Assembly: GCA_016893485.2 (NCBI GenBank)
Contig: JAFEKX020000001.1
Span: 6,403,501-6,467,500 of the forward strand
DNA: 64,000 bases
Source: Streptomyces sp. P3
Lineage (GTDB): Bacteria > Actinomycetota > Actinomycetes > Streptomycetales > Streptomycetaceae
Direction of reading: 5' to 3'
The notes under the pieces are model-generated. The model ran no database searches. It saw only the letters and a list, made by a program, of their open reading frames with translations, and was not told where the DNA came from. Each line of letters starts with the position of its first letter. Within the stretch, counting starts at the first letter, position 1. Shown one piece after another: positions 56,841 to 64,000 of the stretch. The position numbers and the translations under genes were made by a program.

Positions 56841-59810
56841 TTGGCTTTCCAGATGCCGGACCGCGGCGGAGGCCCGACAGGGCCGCGGATCAGAGTGGGC
56901 CGCCCGTCCCGGCGCGTCCGGACTTTGCTCATGACACTGGGCGTCCTTGCCGTACTCGGCATGGCGTTCACGATGTTCGCGGGCTTCTGGACGGACTGGC
57001 TCTGGTACCGCTCGGTGCATTACTCGTCCGTGTTCACGACCACCCTGACCACGAAGATCGGGCTCTTCTTCGTCTTCGGGCTGCTGATGGCGGCCGCGGT
57101 GGGTGTGAACATCTGGCTGGCGCACCGCCTGCGCCCGCCGCTCAGCGCCATGTCGATGGAGCAGCAGAGCCTCGACCGCTACCGCATGGGCATCGCGCCG
57201 TACAAGAGGTGGCTGCTGCTGGCCATCACGGCCCTCGTCGGGCTGATCGCGGGCGCCTCCGCGTCCAGCCAGTGGCGGGTCTGGCTGATGTGGGTCAATG
57301 GCGTGCCCTTCCACCAGACGGACCCGCAGTTCCATCTCGACGTGTCCTTCTACGCGTTCGACCTGCCCTGGTACCGCTTCCTGCTCGGCTTCGGCTTCGC
57401 CGCCGCGATCCTCTCGCTGCTGGCCGCCGCGCTGACGCACTACCTGTACGGCGGCCTGCGCATCACCAGCCCCGGAGCGCGCGCCACGGCCGCGGCCACC
57501 GGGCATCTGTCGGTGCTGCTCGGCATCTTCGTCGCGCTCAAGGCGGTGGCCTACTGGCTCGACCGGTACGGACTCGCCGTGAAGTCCAGCGACTTCAAGG
57601 CGACGGGCGACTGGACGGGCCTGAGGTACGTCGACGCGAACGCGTATCTGCCGGCCAAGACGATCCTGTTCTGCATCGCCGTCATCTGCGCGCTGCTGTT
57701 CTTCGCCACCCTGTGGCGGCGCACCTGGCAGCTGCCCGTCATCGGCTTCGGCCTGATGGTGCTCTCCGCGATCCTCATCGGCGGCCTGTACCCGGCGATC
57801 GTCCAGAAGTTCACGGTCCAGCCGAACGAACAGGCCAAGGAAGCCCCGTACGTCCAGAAGAACCTCAAGGCGACGCGCGAGGCCTACGGCATCGACGACA
57901 CCAAGGTCACGGAGTACTCGGGGACGAGCACCACCAAGGACAAGGGCAAGCTGCGCTCCGACGTGGACTCCACGGCGAGCATCCGGATCGTGGACCCGAA
58001 CGTCGTGTCGCCCACGTTCCAGCAGCTCCAGCAGATCAGGAACTACTACGCGTTTCCGACCAACCTGGACGTCGACCGGTACAGCGAGGACGGCAAGGAC
58101 CAGGACACGGTCATCGGTCTGCGTGAGCTGAACCTCAACGGCATCCCGAAGAACAACTGGATCAACGACCACTTCCGCTACACGCACGGCTACGGAGTGG
58201 TCGCCGCCAAGGGCACCGAGGTCGACTCCGAGGGCCGCCCGGTCTTCACCGAGTCCGATCTGCCCTCCAGGGGTGACCTCGGGACGTACGAGCAGCAGAT
58301 CTACTACGGCGAGAAGACCACCACGTACTCGATCGTCGGCGGTCCCCAGAAGGAGATCGACTACTCCGACGACAGCGGTGAGAAGACCACCAGTTACACG
58401 GGCAAGAGAGGGGTCAACCTCTCCAACCCGATCAACCGGGCCGCGTACGCGGTGGCGTTCAACGAACCGCAGATCCTCTACTCCGGTGCCATCGGCGAGG
58501 GTTCGCGGATCCTGTACAACCGCACGCCCAAGGAGCGCGTCGAGGCGGTGGCGCCCTGGCTGACCATCGACGGTGACGCCTATCCGGCGGTCGTGGACGG
58601 CCGTATCCAGTGGATCGTCGACGCGTACACGACGAGCAACGGCTATCCGTACGCCTCGCGTACGACCCTCGGGGACACCACGGCCGACTCGCTGACCGCG
58701 TCGAACAACAACCGCGCGGTGGTGGCCCAGCAGAACCAGGTCAACTACATCCGCAACTCGGTGAAGGCGACCGTCGACGCGTACACCGGTCAGGTCAAGC
58801 TGTACCAGTGGGACACCAAGGACCCGGTCCTGAAGACGTGGATGAAGGCGTTCCCGGGCACGGTCAAGCCCAAGGCCGACATCTCGTCCGCGCTGATGGC
58901 CCATCTCCGGTACCCGCAGGACCTGTTCAAGGTGCAGCGCGAGCTGCTCACCCGCTACCACGTGACGGACGCGCAGACGTTCCTCAGCGGCAGCGAGGTG
59001 TGGCAGGTGCCGGACGACCCGACGAACAAGTCGGGGAGCGCGGTCCCGCCGTACTACCTGAGCATGAAGATGCCGGACCAGTCCGCGCAGGCCTTCTCGC
59101 TGACGACGACGTTCACACCGAACGGCAGAGACAACCTCAGCGCCTTCATGGCCGTCGACTCCGAGGCCGGCACCCCGGACTACGGCAAGATCAGAATCCT
59201 GAAGCTGCCGACCAGTACGACCGTCGGCGGGCCCAAACAGGTGCAGAGCGCCTTCAACTCCCAACAGGACATCGCCGAATCCATCAAGCTGCTCAAGGGC
59301 GGCGACTCCGACATCGAGTACGGCAACCTGCTGACGGTGCCGCTCGACGGGGGACTGCTCTACGTGGAGCCTGTCTACGTACGCGGTGGTGGACTCAAGT
59401 ACCCGCTCCTGCGCAAGGTGTTGGTGGCCTACGGCAACAAGACCGCGTTCGAGGACACCCTGGACGAGGGGCTCAACAAGGTCTTCGGGGCGGAGACGAG
59501 TACGACCCCGCCACCGGACGAGAGCACCACTCCACCGACATCCAGCGACCCCACGGTCCAGGCGGCGTTGAGCGACGCCCAGAAGGCCTTCGACGCCGGG
59601 CAACAGGCGTTGAAGAAGGGTGACTGGGAGGCGTACGGCCAGGCGCAGAAGGATCTCCAGTCCGCGCTGAAGCGGGCCGAGGACGCGCAGGCCGCGGCGG
59701 ACAAGAGCAAGACCGGCGGCAAGAACAGTGACAAGAGCAGTCCGAGCGCCAGTCCCAGTCCCAGTTCGAGTCCCAGTGCCAGTGGAAGTCCGAGCAGTGC
59801 GAGCGGTTAG
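56841..59810 (+). CDS. UPF0182-family large membrane protein (Rv3193c type)
   Basis: Intact 989-residue protein, the longest unbroken gene in the window. Start TTG 56841 (MAFQMPDRGGGPTGPR) has GAGG eight bases upstream; ATG 56853 is possible. Seven hydrophobic segments in the first 330 residues, including FTMFAGFWTDWLWYRSVHYS, the UPF0182 signature. A large extracytoplasmic domain follows (VSPTFQQLQQIRNYYAFPTN, YTHGYGVVAAKGTEVDSEGR, NRAAYAVAFNEPQILYSGAI). The C-terminus has a Thr/Pro linker, a coiled helix and a Ser/Pro tail. Function unknown. Confidence 0.93.
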   Translation: MAFQMPDRGGGPTGPRIRVGRPSRRVRTLLMTLGVLAVLGMAFTMFAGFWTDWLWYRSVHYSSVFTTTLTTKIGLFFVFGLLMAAAVGVNIWLAHRLRPPLSAMSMEQQSLDRYRMGIAPYKRWLLLAITALVGLIAGASASSQWRVWLMWVNGVPFHQTDPQFHLDVSFYAFDLPWYRFLLGFGFAAAILSLLAAALTHYLYGGLRITSPGARATAAATGHLSVLLGIFVALKAVAYWLDRYGLAVKSSDFKATGDWTGLRYVDANAYLPAKTILFCIAVICALLFFATLWRRTWQLPVIGFGLMVLSAILIGGLYPAIVQKFTVQPNEQAKEAPYVQKNLKATREAYGIDDTKVTEYSGTSTTKDKGKLRSDVDSTASIRIVDPNVVSPTFQQLQQIRNYYAFPTNLDVDRYSEDGKDQDTVIGLRELNLNGIPKNNWINDHFRYTHGYGVVAAKGTEVDSEGRPVFTESDLPSRGDLGTYEQQIYYGEKTTTYSIVGGPQKEIDYSDDSGEKTTSYTGKRGVNLSNPINRAAYAVAFNEPQILYSGAIGEGSRILYNRTPKERVEAVAPWLTIDGDAYPAVVDGRIQWIVDAYTTSNGYPYASRTTLGDTTADSLTASNNNRAVVAQQNQVNYIRNSVKATVDAYTGQVKLYQWDTKDPVLKTWMKAFPGTVKPKADISSALMAHLRYPQDLFKVQRELLTRYHVTDAQTFLSGSEVWQVPDDPTNKSGSAVPPYYLSMKMPDQSAQAFSLTTTFTPNGRDNLSAFMAVDSEAGTPDYGKIRILKLPTSTTVGGPKQVQSAFNSQQDIAESIKLLKGGDSDIEYGNLLTVPLDGGLLYVEPVYVRGGGLKYPLLRKVLVAYGNKTAFEDTLDEGLNKVFGAETSTTPPPDESTTPPTSSDPTVQAALSDAQKAFDAGQQALKKGDWEAYGQAQKDLQSALKRAEDAQAAADKSKTGGKNSDKSSPSASPSPSSSPSASGSPSSASG

Positions 59811-59882
59811 CGCAGCTCAGACGGCAGTTGATCACTAGGTCAGAGGTCCCCTCCGCGCCGTGGTACGGTTGCAACACAACGG

Positions 59883-59956
59883 CGCGGGGTGGAGCAGCTC
59901 GGTAGCTCGCTGGGCTCATAACCCAGAGGTCGCAGGTTCAAATCCTGTCCCCGCTA
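59883..59956 (+). tRNA. tRNA-fMet (initiator), anticodon CAT, copy 1
   Basis: Acceptor CGCGGGG/CCCCGCT with an unpaired 1:72 position and a GGG/CCC anticodon stem (CTGGG-CTCATAA-CCCAG) identify the initiator. T loop TTCAAAT. 74 bases, no encoded CCA. Identical to the copy at 62146. Followed by a hairpin terminator. Confidence 0.96.
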
Positions 59957-59964
59957 CTGAACGG

Positions 59965-59997
59965 GAAGGCCCGGATCCTTTAAGGATCCGGGCCTTC
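59965..59997 (+). terminator. Terminator after tRNA-fMet copy 1
   Basis: GAAGGCCCGGATCCTT, one T, then its perfect complement: a 16-bp stem starting eight bases after the tRNA. Confidence 0.8.
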
Positions 59998-60159
59998 GCG
60001 CTGTGCGAACGCATGTGCCGACGAGGGTGACGGCCGTGCCGCCGGGGACTTGGTGAAACCGTGTTTGGCTTGTCTCTCTGTGGGCATGTCGACAAAACGC
60101 TGTAGAGACCTCACGGGCTGCGGTATACCAGGTGTACCCAGGTTGCAGGTGGTGCGACG

Positions 60160-61971
60160 ATGGACGTTATGGGGGACAAGGCAACTCTGTTGGATACAGG
60201 GCGTTTTGTGCAGCCTTCCGACCGGGACGAAACCGGTGACGGGGAGGCTGTCGACGAGGCACGGACACGGCTCGCCGCACAGGCCGGCGACGTCGAGGCG
60301 ATGAGTGTCCTCGGAGCGATGCTGCTGCGCCGCGGTGATCTCGACGGAGCCGAGCCCCTGTTGCGTGCCGCCACCGCCGAGGGTGACCGGGCCGCGGCCA
60401 ACAACCTGGGTGTCCTCCTGCACCAGCGCGGCTACACCGACGACGCCGCCGGCTGGTGGCGCATCGCCGCCGTGGCCGGTTCCGCGGCCGCCGCGCACGC
60501 GCTCGGGCGCTACCACCGCGAGCGCGGTGACGAGCCCGCCGCCGAGTACTGGCTGCGTCAGTCCGCCGAACAGGGCCACGCGCTGGGCGCGTACGCGCTC
60601 GCCGATCTGCTGGAGCACCGCGGGGACACCGCGGCCGAGCGGTGGATGCGGTCCGCCGCCGAGCGCGGACACCGCGAGGCCGCGTACCGGCTCGCCCGCG
60701 CGCTCGACCGGCAGACGCAGCACGAGGACGAGTACGGGACCGACAACGCTGTCGACGCGCCCCCGCGGGCGGCGAGGCCGAGCAGTGGTACCGCCAGGCC
60801 GCGCGCGCGGCCACCAGCGGGCCGCGCTGCAACTCGGGGCGATCCTGGAGCGGCGGGGCGAGCTGAAGGAGGCCGGGCGCTGGTATCTGACGTCCGCGAA
60901 GGACGGGGAGGCGCGGGCCGCCTGCGCGCTCGGGTTCCTGCTGCGCGACGCCGGCGACACCGAGAGCGCCGCCGTGTGGTGGCTGCGGGCCGCGCAGGAC
61001 GGCGACGGCAACGCGGCGAACGCGCTGGGCGCGCTGCACGCCGAGCGCGGCGAGACGCAGACCGCCGAGCGGTGGTACCGGGCCGCGATGGACGCCGGGG
61101 ACGTGAACGGCGCGTACAACCTCGGGCTCCTGTGCGCCGAGCAGTCGCGTACCGCCCAGGCCGAGCAGTGGTACCGCCGGGCTGCCTACGCCGGGCACCG
61201 GGAGGCTGCCAACGCGCTGGCCGTGCTGCTCCTCCAGGGCGGCGATGCCACGGGGGCCGAGCCGTGGTTCTCCAAGGCCGCCGAGGCCGGGAGCGTGGAC
61301 GCCGCGTTCAACCTCGGGATCCTCTTCGCCGGGCGGGGCGAGGAGGGCGTTGCGCTGCCCTGGTACGAGCGGGCCGCCGCCGCCGGGCATACGGAGGCGG
61401 CGTTGCAGGTCGGCATCGCACGGCTCCGGGACGGGGACGAGCGGGAGGCCGAGCGGCATCTGCGGTGTGCGGCCGGCGGGGGAGCGCGGAGGCCGCGTAC
61501 CGGCTGGCCTCGGTGCTGGATGCCCGGCGGCCGCCTGCGCCCGCGCACGAGCTGGGTGAGCAGGTGCATGAGAAGACCGAGTGCGAGGAGTGGTACGAGC
61601 GGGCCGCGTCTCAGGGGCATCGGCGGGCGCAGGTTCGGGTGGGGATGCTGGCCGCTGCGCGGGGCGATGTCGTGGAGGCGGCTCGGTGGTACCGGTCGGC
61701 CGCGGAGGCCGGGTCTCGTAACGGGGCGTTCAATCTTGGGCTGTTGTTGGCTCGGGAGGGAGTGAGCCGGAGGCTGCCGTGTGGTGGGCTCGGGCGGCTG
61801 ATGATGCGGGGCATGGGCGGGCGGCGTTGCGGTTGGCGCTGGTGTATGCGCGGCGGGGGAGTTGGCCGAGGGGCAGCGGTGGGCGGATCGGGCGGTGACG
61901 CTTGGGCCGGGGAGGTGTCCGAGCGGGCGGCTCGGTTGCGGGATGCGTTGCGGCAGGAGCTGACCGCGTAG
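60160..61971 (+). CDS. Sel1/TPR-like repeat protein (frameshifted)
   Basis: ATG 60160 (or 60169). About 600 residues made almost entirely of 36-residue Sel1-type helical repeats, for example AEPLLRAATAEGDRAAANNL, AERWYRAAMDAGDVNGAYNL and AEPWFSKAAEAGSVDAAFNL. Repeats end with a GHREAAN or GSVDAAF motif and LGxLLxxRG. Breaks near 60765, 60825, 61475 and 61765 fit missing bases. Such proteins are scaffolds for protein-protein contacts. No signal peptide or enzyme domain. It lies between the two initiator tRNAs. Confidence 0.85.
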   Translation: MDVMGDKATLLDTGRFVQPSDRDETGDGEAVDEARTRLAAQAGDVEAMSVLGAMLLRRGDLDGAEPLLRAATAEGDRAAANNLGVLLHQRGYTDDAAGWWRIAAVAGSAAAAHALGRYHRERGDEPAAEYWLRQSAEQGHALGAYALADLLEHRGDTAAERWMRSAAERGHREAAYRLARALDRQTQHEDEYGTDNAVDAPPRAARPSSGTARPRARPPAGRAATRGDPGAAGRAEGGRALVSDVREGRGGAGRLRARVPAARRRRHRERRRVVAAGRAGRRRQRGERAGRAARRARRDADRRAVVPGRDGRRGRERRVQPRAPVRRAVAYRPGRAVVPPGCLRRAPGGCQRAGRAAPPGRRCHGGRAVVLQGRRGRERGRRVQPRDPLRRAGRGGRCAALVRAGRRRRAYGGGVAGRHRTAPGRGRAGGRAASAVCGRRGSAEAAYRLASVLDARRPPAPAHELGEQVHEKTECEEWYERAASQGHRRAQVRVGMLAAARGDVVEAARWYRSAAEAGSRNGAFNLGLLLAREGVSRRLPCGGLGRLMMRGMGGRRCGWRWCMRGGGVGRGAAVGGSGGDAWAGEVSERAARLRDALRQELTA

Positions 61972-61973
61972 GG

Positions 61974-62090
61974 TTTCGCCCCCGCCGCCCCTATCCGTCC
62001 CATCCCGGGGCTGCCGCCCAAAGACCCCCGCTTCGGCCCCGAAAGGGCCTCGTCCTCAAACGCCGGACGGGCTGAGTACTGCTGACCTGG
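61974..62090. repeat. Streptomyces interspersed intergenic repeat
   Basis: Sequence with CATCCCGGGGCTGCCGCC, GACCCCCGCTTCGG, GCCTCGTCCTCAAACGCCGG and ACGGGCTG matches, from memory, a repeat seen many times between genes in Streptomyces genomes. It contains inverted-repeat segments and lies just after the Sel1 gene. No coding signal. Confidence 0.55.
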
Positions 62091-62145
62091 GTTGATAAGC
62101 GATTTGCTTCTGTCCGCCGGTCTGACGTAACGTTGCATTTACCGA

Positions 62146-62219
62146 CGCGGGGTGGAGCAGCTCGGTAGCTCGCTGGGCTCATAACCCAGAGGTCGCAGGT
62201 TCAAATCCTGTCCCCGCTA
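62146..62219 (+). tRNA. tRNA-fMet (initiator), anticodon CAT, copy 2
   Basis: Base-for-base identical to 59883-59956, including the trailing CTGA, but with different flanks. Same initiator features: 1:72 mismatch and GGG/CCC anticodon stem. Followed by its own hairpin. Confidence 0.96.
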
Positions 62220-62226
62220 CTGAAGG

Positions 62227-62262
62227 CCGAGGGCCGGAATCCGAAAGGGTTCCGGCCCTCGG
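62227..62262 (+). terminator. Terminator after tRNA-fMet copy 2
   Basis: CCGAGGGCCGGAA pairs with TTCCGGCCCTCGG, loop TCCGAAAGGG, then TGTTT. Thirteen-bp perfect stem. Confidence 0.85.
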
Positions 62263-62382
62263 TGTTTCTATGACTGGTGGCCCACCGCCTCCTCGTACAG
62301 GGAGCGGGGAGGTCGGCAGGACCTTGAGGGCTCGGCGGCCGCTGTGTGCGGTGCCGGGGCCAGGTGAGGGTCGGTAACAGGC

Positions 62383-62798
62383 TTACGCGCTCGTGCAGTT
62401 CGGGCACAGGCCGCGGTACGTCACCTCGACGTCCGAGACCGTGAAGCCGAAGCGCTCCGAGTCGGGGAGGTCGGCGAGCGGGTTGCCGCCCGGGTGGACG
62501 TCGCGGATCTGGCCGCAGTTGGCGCAGACCAGGTGGTGGTGCGGGCTGTGCGCGTTCGGGTCGTAGCGCTTGGCTCGCTTGTCCGTGGAGACTTCGAGGA
62601 CCTCGCCGAGGGAGACCAGCTCGCCCAGCGTGTTGTAGACCGTCGCCCGGGAGATCTCGGGAGCTTCGCCACGGCGCGGGAGTGGACCTCGTCGGCCGTC
62701 AGGTGAACGTGGTCGCCGTCGAGTACTTCGGCCACGACGCGGCGCTGTGCGGTCATCCGCCATCCGCGTCCGCGCAGCCGCTCCAGTAGGTCACTCAT
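62383..62798 (-). CDS. Fur-family metal/peroxide-responsive repressor (one frameshift)
   Basis: ATG 62798. The winged-helix part (RLRGRGWRMTAQRRVVAEVL, DGDHVHLTADEVHSRA) is followed by a missing base near 62665, then ISRATVYNTLGELVSLGEVL (recognition helix), the regulatory metal motif SPHHHLVCANCGQIRDVHP and structural zinc cysteines CANC and CPNC. About 138 residues. From its genomic position it may be the CatR orthologue, the peroxide-responsive catalase regulator, but Zur/Nur-type identity cannot be excluded by motif alone. A palindromic operator lies 66 bp upstream. Confidence 0.9.
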
Positions 62799-62863
62799 GC
62801 CGGTCAGCTTAACAGCTGGGTGACCAGTTCCCGAATGGGTGTGATTTTGGAGGGCTGCTGGAC

Positions 62864-62878
62864 TTGGACTTAGTCCAA
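62864..62878 (-). promoter_or_regulatory. Fur-family operator (7-1-7 palindrome)
   Basis: TTGGACTTAGTCCAA is a perfect 7-1-7 inverted repeat, the geometry of Fur/PerR boxes, 66 bp upstream of the Fur-family gene and 20 bp after the CBS gene. Suggests autoregulation. Confidence 0.7.
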
Positions 62879-62897
62879 CCCGTCATGGGGCCCGGTT

Positions 62898-63326
62898 TCA
62901 GGCGGGAACCTGCTGGCGGGCGGGTGCCCAGCAGCGGATGATGTCGCGGACCGAGACGATGCCTGCGGGCTCGCTGCGGTCGAGGACGATGAGATGGCGG
63001 AAGCCGCCGTGGGCCATCGCGCTCGCCGCGTCCTCCAGGGTCCAGGCCGGGGTGGCGAAGACGACGTCGGTGGTGGTGTGGGCGTGGGCGCGCTCGGTGT
63101 CCGGGTTCTGGCCCCGGCCGAGGGAGTTGAGGATGTCGCGCTCGGTGAGGATGCCGATGCCGCCGGCGTCCGGATCGAGGACCACGGCCGCGCCGACGTG
63201 GCGCGAGGCCATCAGGGCGGCTGCCTGGCGGAGGGTGTGGGCGGGGCCGATGGTGAGGACCACCGTGCTCATGGCGTCGCGGACCAGGGTCGATCGGGGC
63301 GTGGATTGCGGCGTGGGATGCAGCAT
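62898..63326 (-). CDS. CBS-domain pair protein
   Basis: ATG 63326, 142 residues, intact. Two CBS motifs: VRDAMSTVVLTIGPAHTLRQ with GIGILTERDILNSLGRG, and FATPAWTLEDAASAMAHGGF with AGIVSVRDIIRCWAP. Such stand-alone proteins bind adenine nucleotides and regulate partners. It is upstream of the Fur-family gene on the same strand, with the Fur box between them, so the two genes may be linked but the regulator probably has its own promoter. Confidence 0.9.
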   Translation of the reverse strand: MLHPTPQSTPRSTLVRDAMSTVVLTIGPAHTLRQAAALMASRHVGAAVVLDPDAGGIGILTERDILNSLGRGQNPDTERAHAHTTTDVVFATPAWTLEDAASAMAHGGFRHLIVLDRSEPAGIVSVRDIIRCWAPARQQVPA

Positions 63327-63391
63327 GGGATGAGGCCACCTCCTAGGGAATCCGGGGTCGCTCGCGGGCCCGGGGATCTCTCGCGGGATCT

Positions 63392-63451
63392 GTCGACCGA
63401 GCGGTCGGCGGAGCAGTCGACGGAGAAGTCGACGAAGCTGTCGGCGGATCT
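63392..63451. repeat. Five tandem 12-bp repeats
   Basis: Degenerate GTCGACGGAGAA-type units start at 63392, 63404, 63416, 63428 and 63440. They lie in the 264-bp gap between the CBS gene and the phosphatase 3' end. The rest of the gap has no gene. Confidence 0.65.
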
Positions 63452-63590
63452 CGTGATGGATCTTCGGGGCCGCTTGTTGCCGGATTCACAAGTTCACAAG
63501 TGGGGGGACTCTCAGAGTCGCAGGTAAAGCACGGGTCAACAAGAGGGCGCGCGCGGCCGGTTGGGGGCGTGCGCAGGCGTCACGGGGTGC

Positions 63591-64000
63591 TCAGTAGCGC
63601 ATATTGAGATACCCCAGGAACTCGTCGTGCAGGATGCCGTTCGATGCCGCCGCGTTGCCGCTGTGGGGGCCCGAGCGGCCGTCGAGGCCGGTGAAGGTGC
63701 CGCCTGCCTCGGTGACGATGATCGCCGTGGCCGCCATGTCCCAGAGGCTGAGTTCCGGTTCCGCGCAGATGTCGACCGCGCCCTCGGCGACCATCATGTA
63801 GGGCCAGAAGTCGCCGTACGCGCGCGTGCGCCACACCTCGCGGGTCAGGTCGAGGAAGCCGCCCAGCCGGCCCTGGTCCTCCCAGCCGGTGAGGGAGGAG
63901 TACGCGAAGGACGCGTCCGTCAGTTTCGAGACCTGGGAGACGCGCAGCCGGGACGCGGAGGAGAGACTGCGGCCGGTGTAGGCGCCGTGGCCCTTCGCCG
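63591..64000 (-). CDS. hisN: Inositol-monophosphatase family phosphatase, probable HisN (5' part outside window)
   Basis: C-terminal 136 residues, unbroken. WRTRAYGDFWPYMMVAEGAV, DICAEPELSLWDMAATAIIV and TEAGGTFTGLDGRSG hold the IMPase family's second signature (WDxAA) with its metal-binding Asp. LSSASRLRVSQVSKL and GRLGGFLDLTREVWRTRAYG are typical of the histidinol-phosphate phosphatase subgroup. It would catalyse dephosphorylation of histidinol phosphate in histidine biosynthesis; the S. coelicolor gene in this position is hisN, from memory. A general inositol phosphatase is the alternative. Confidence 0.8.
   Translation of the reverse strand, partial: AKGHGAYTGRSLSSASRLRVSQVSKLTDASFAYSSLTGWEDQGRLGGFLDLTREVWRTRAYGDFWPYMMVAEGAVDICAEPELSLWDMAATAIIVTEAGGTFTGLDGRSGPHSGNAAASNGILHDEFLGYLNMRY

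Overview
The window is chromosomal DNA of a Streptomyces-type actinomycete. Host genes have very high GC with almost every third codon position G or C, use ATG/GTG starts with ATGA overlaps, and carry actinobacterial landmarks: AdnA/AdnB, UvrD2, a WblC/WhiB7-type regulator, mycoredoxin, MoeZ, UPF0182, a PDZ-Lon protease and initiator tRNAs. The gene order resembles the S. coelicolor SCO517x-SCO521x region and, in part, M. tuberculosis Rv3193c-Rv3206c; both comparisons are from memory. About sixty apparent frameshifts are almost all explained by one missing base in a C, G, T or A run. I therefore treat most broken frames as assembly or consensus errors and give full-length gene spans with the approximate frameshift positions.

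Layout. 1-3716: three genes of an oligopeptide-type ABC importer (two permeases and a fused double ATPase), ending in tandem palindromic repeats. 4063-9300: a putative polysaccharide locus with a PelF-like GT4 glycosyltransferase, a polytopic membrane protein split by a 0.5-kb insert of 60-bp repeats, an NAD-dependent epimerase and a spherulin-4/Sph3-like protein. 9294-10540: moeZ behind a sigma-R-type promoter. 10647-16724 (minus): two lipoprotein alpha/beta hydrolases and a large kinase-like/flippase-like membrane protein. 16911-27924: an alkyltransferase-like protein, the AdnAB helicase-nuclease pair, an M20 dipeptidase, NudC and a methyltransferase.

28048-39454 is an 11.4-kb integrated element, lower in GC, inserted inside the mycoredoxin gene. 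The displaced native 3' end of mycoredoxin lies at 27966-28052. The working gene at 39610-39353 carries a different, element-derived C-terminus. The two junctions share only CAGAC, as expected for a serine integrase. The element encodes a prim-pol replication protein, two small ribbon-helix-helix-like proteins, four paralogous membrane-anchored proteins, an iteron-like array, small and large terminase, portal and a truncated scaffold. The scaffold is cut by an IS5-family insertion sequence. No integrase, capsid, tail or lysis gene is present, so it is a defective prophage or a phage satellite.

39353-46437: mycoredoxin (sigma-R promoter), uvrD2, wblC with a leader ORF and terminator-attenuator, small proteins, an ABC1/UbiB kinase and a ThiF-like protein. 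46656-52536: M48-type peptidase, a TerD-AIM24 fusion, two more AIM24 proteins, a NUDIX hydrolase and a zinc-metalloprotease-like protein. 52729-59810: an SDR epimerase, MoaE, a small membrane protein, the PDZ-Lon protease, a PPA1309-family protein and UPF0182. 59883-64000: two identical initiator tRNAs flanking a Sel1-repeat gene, a Fur-family regulator with a palindromic operator, a CBS-pair protein and the 3' part of a HisN/IMPase-type phosphatase.
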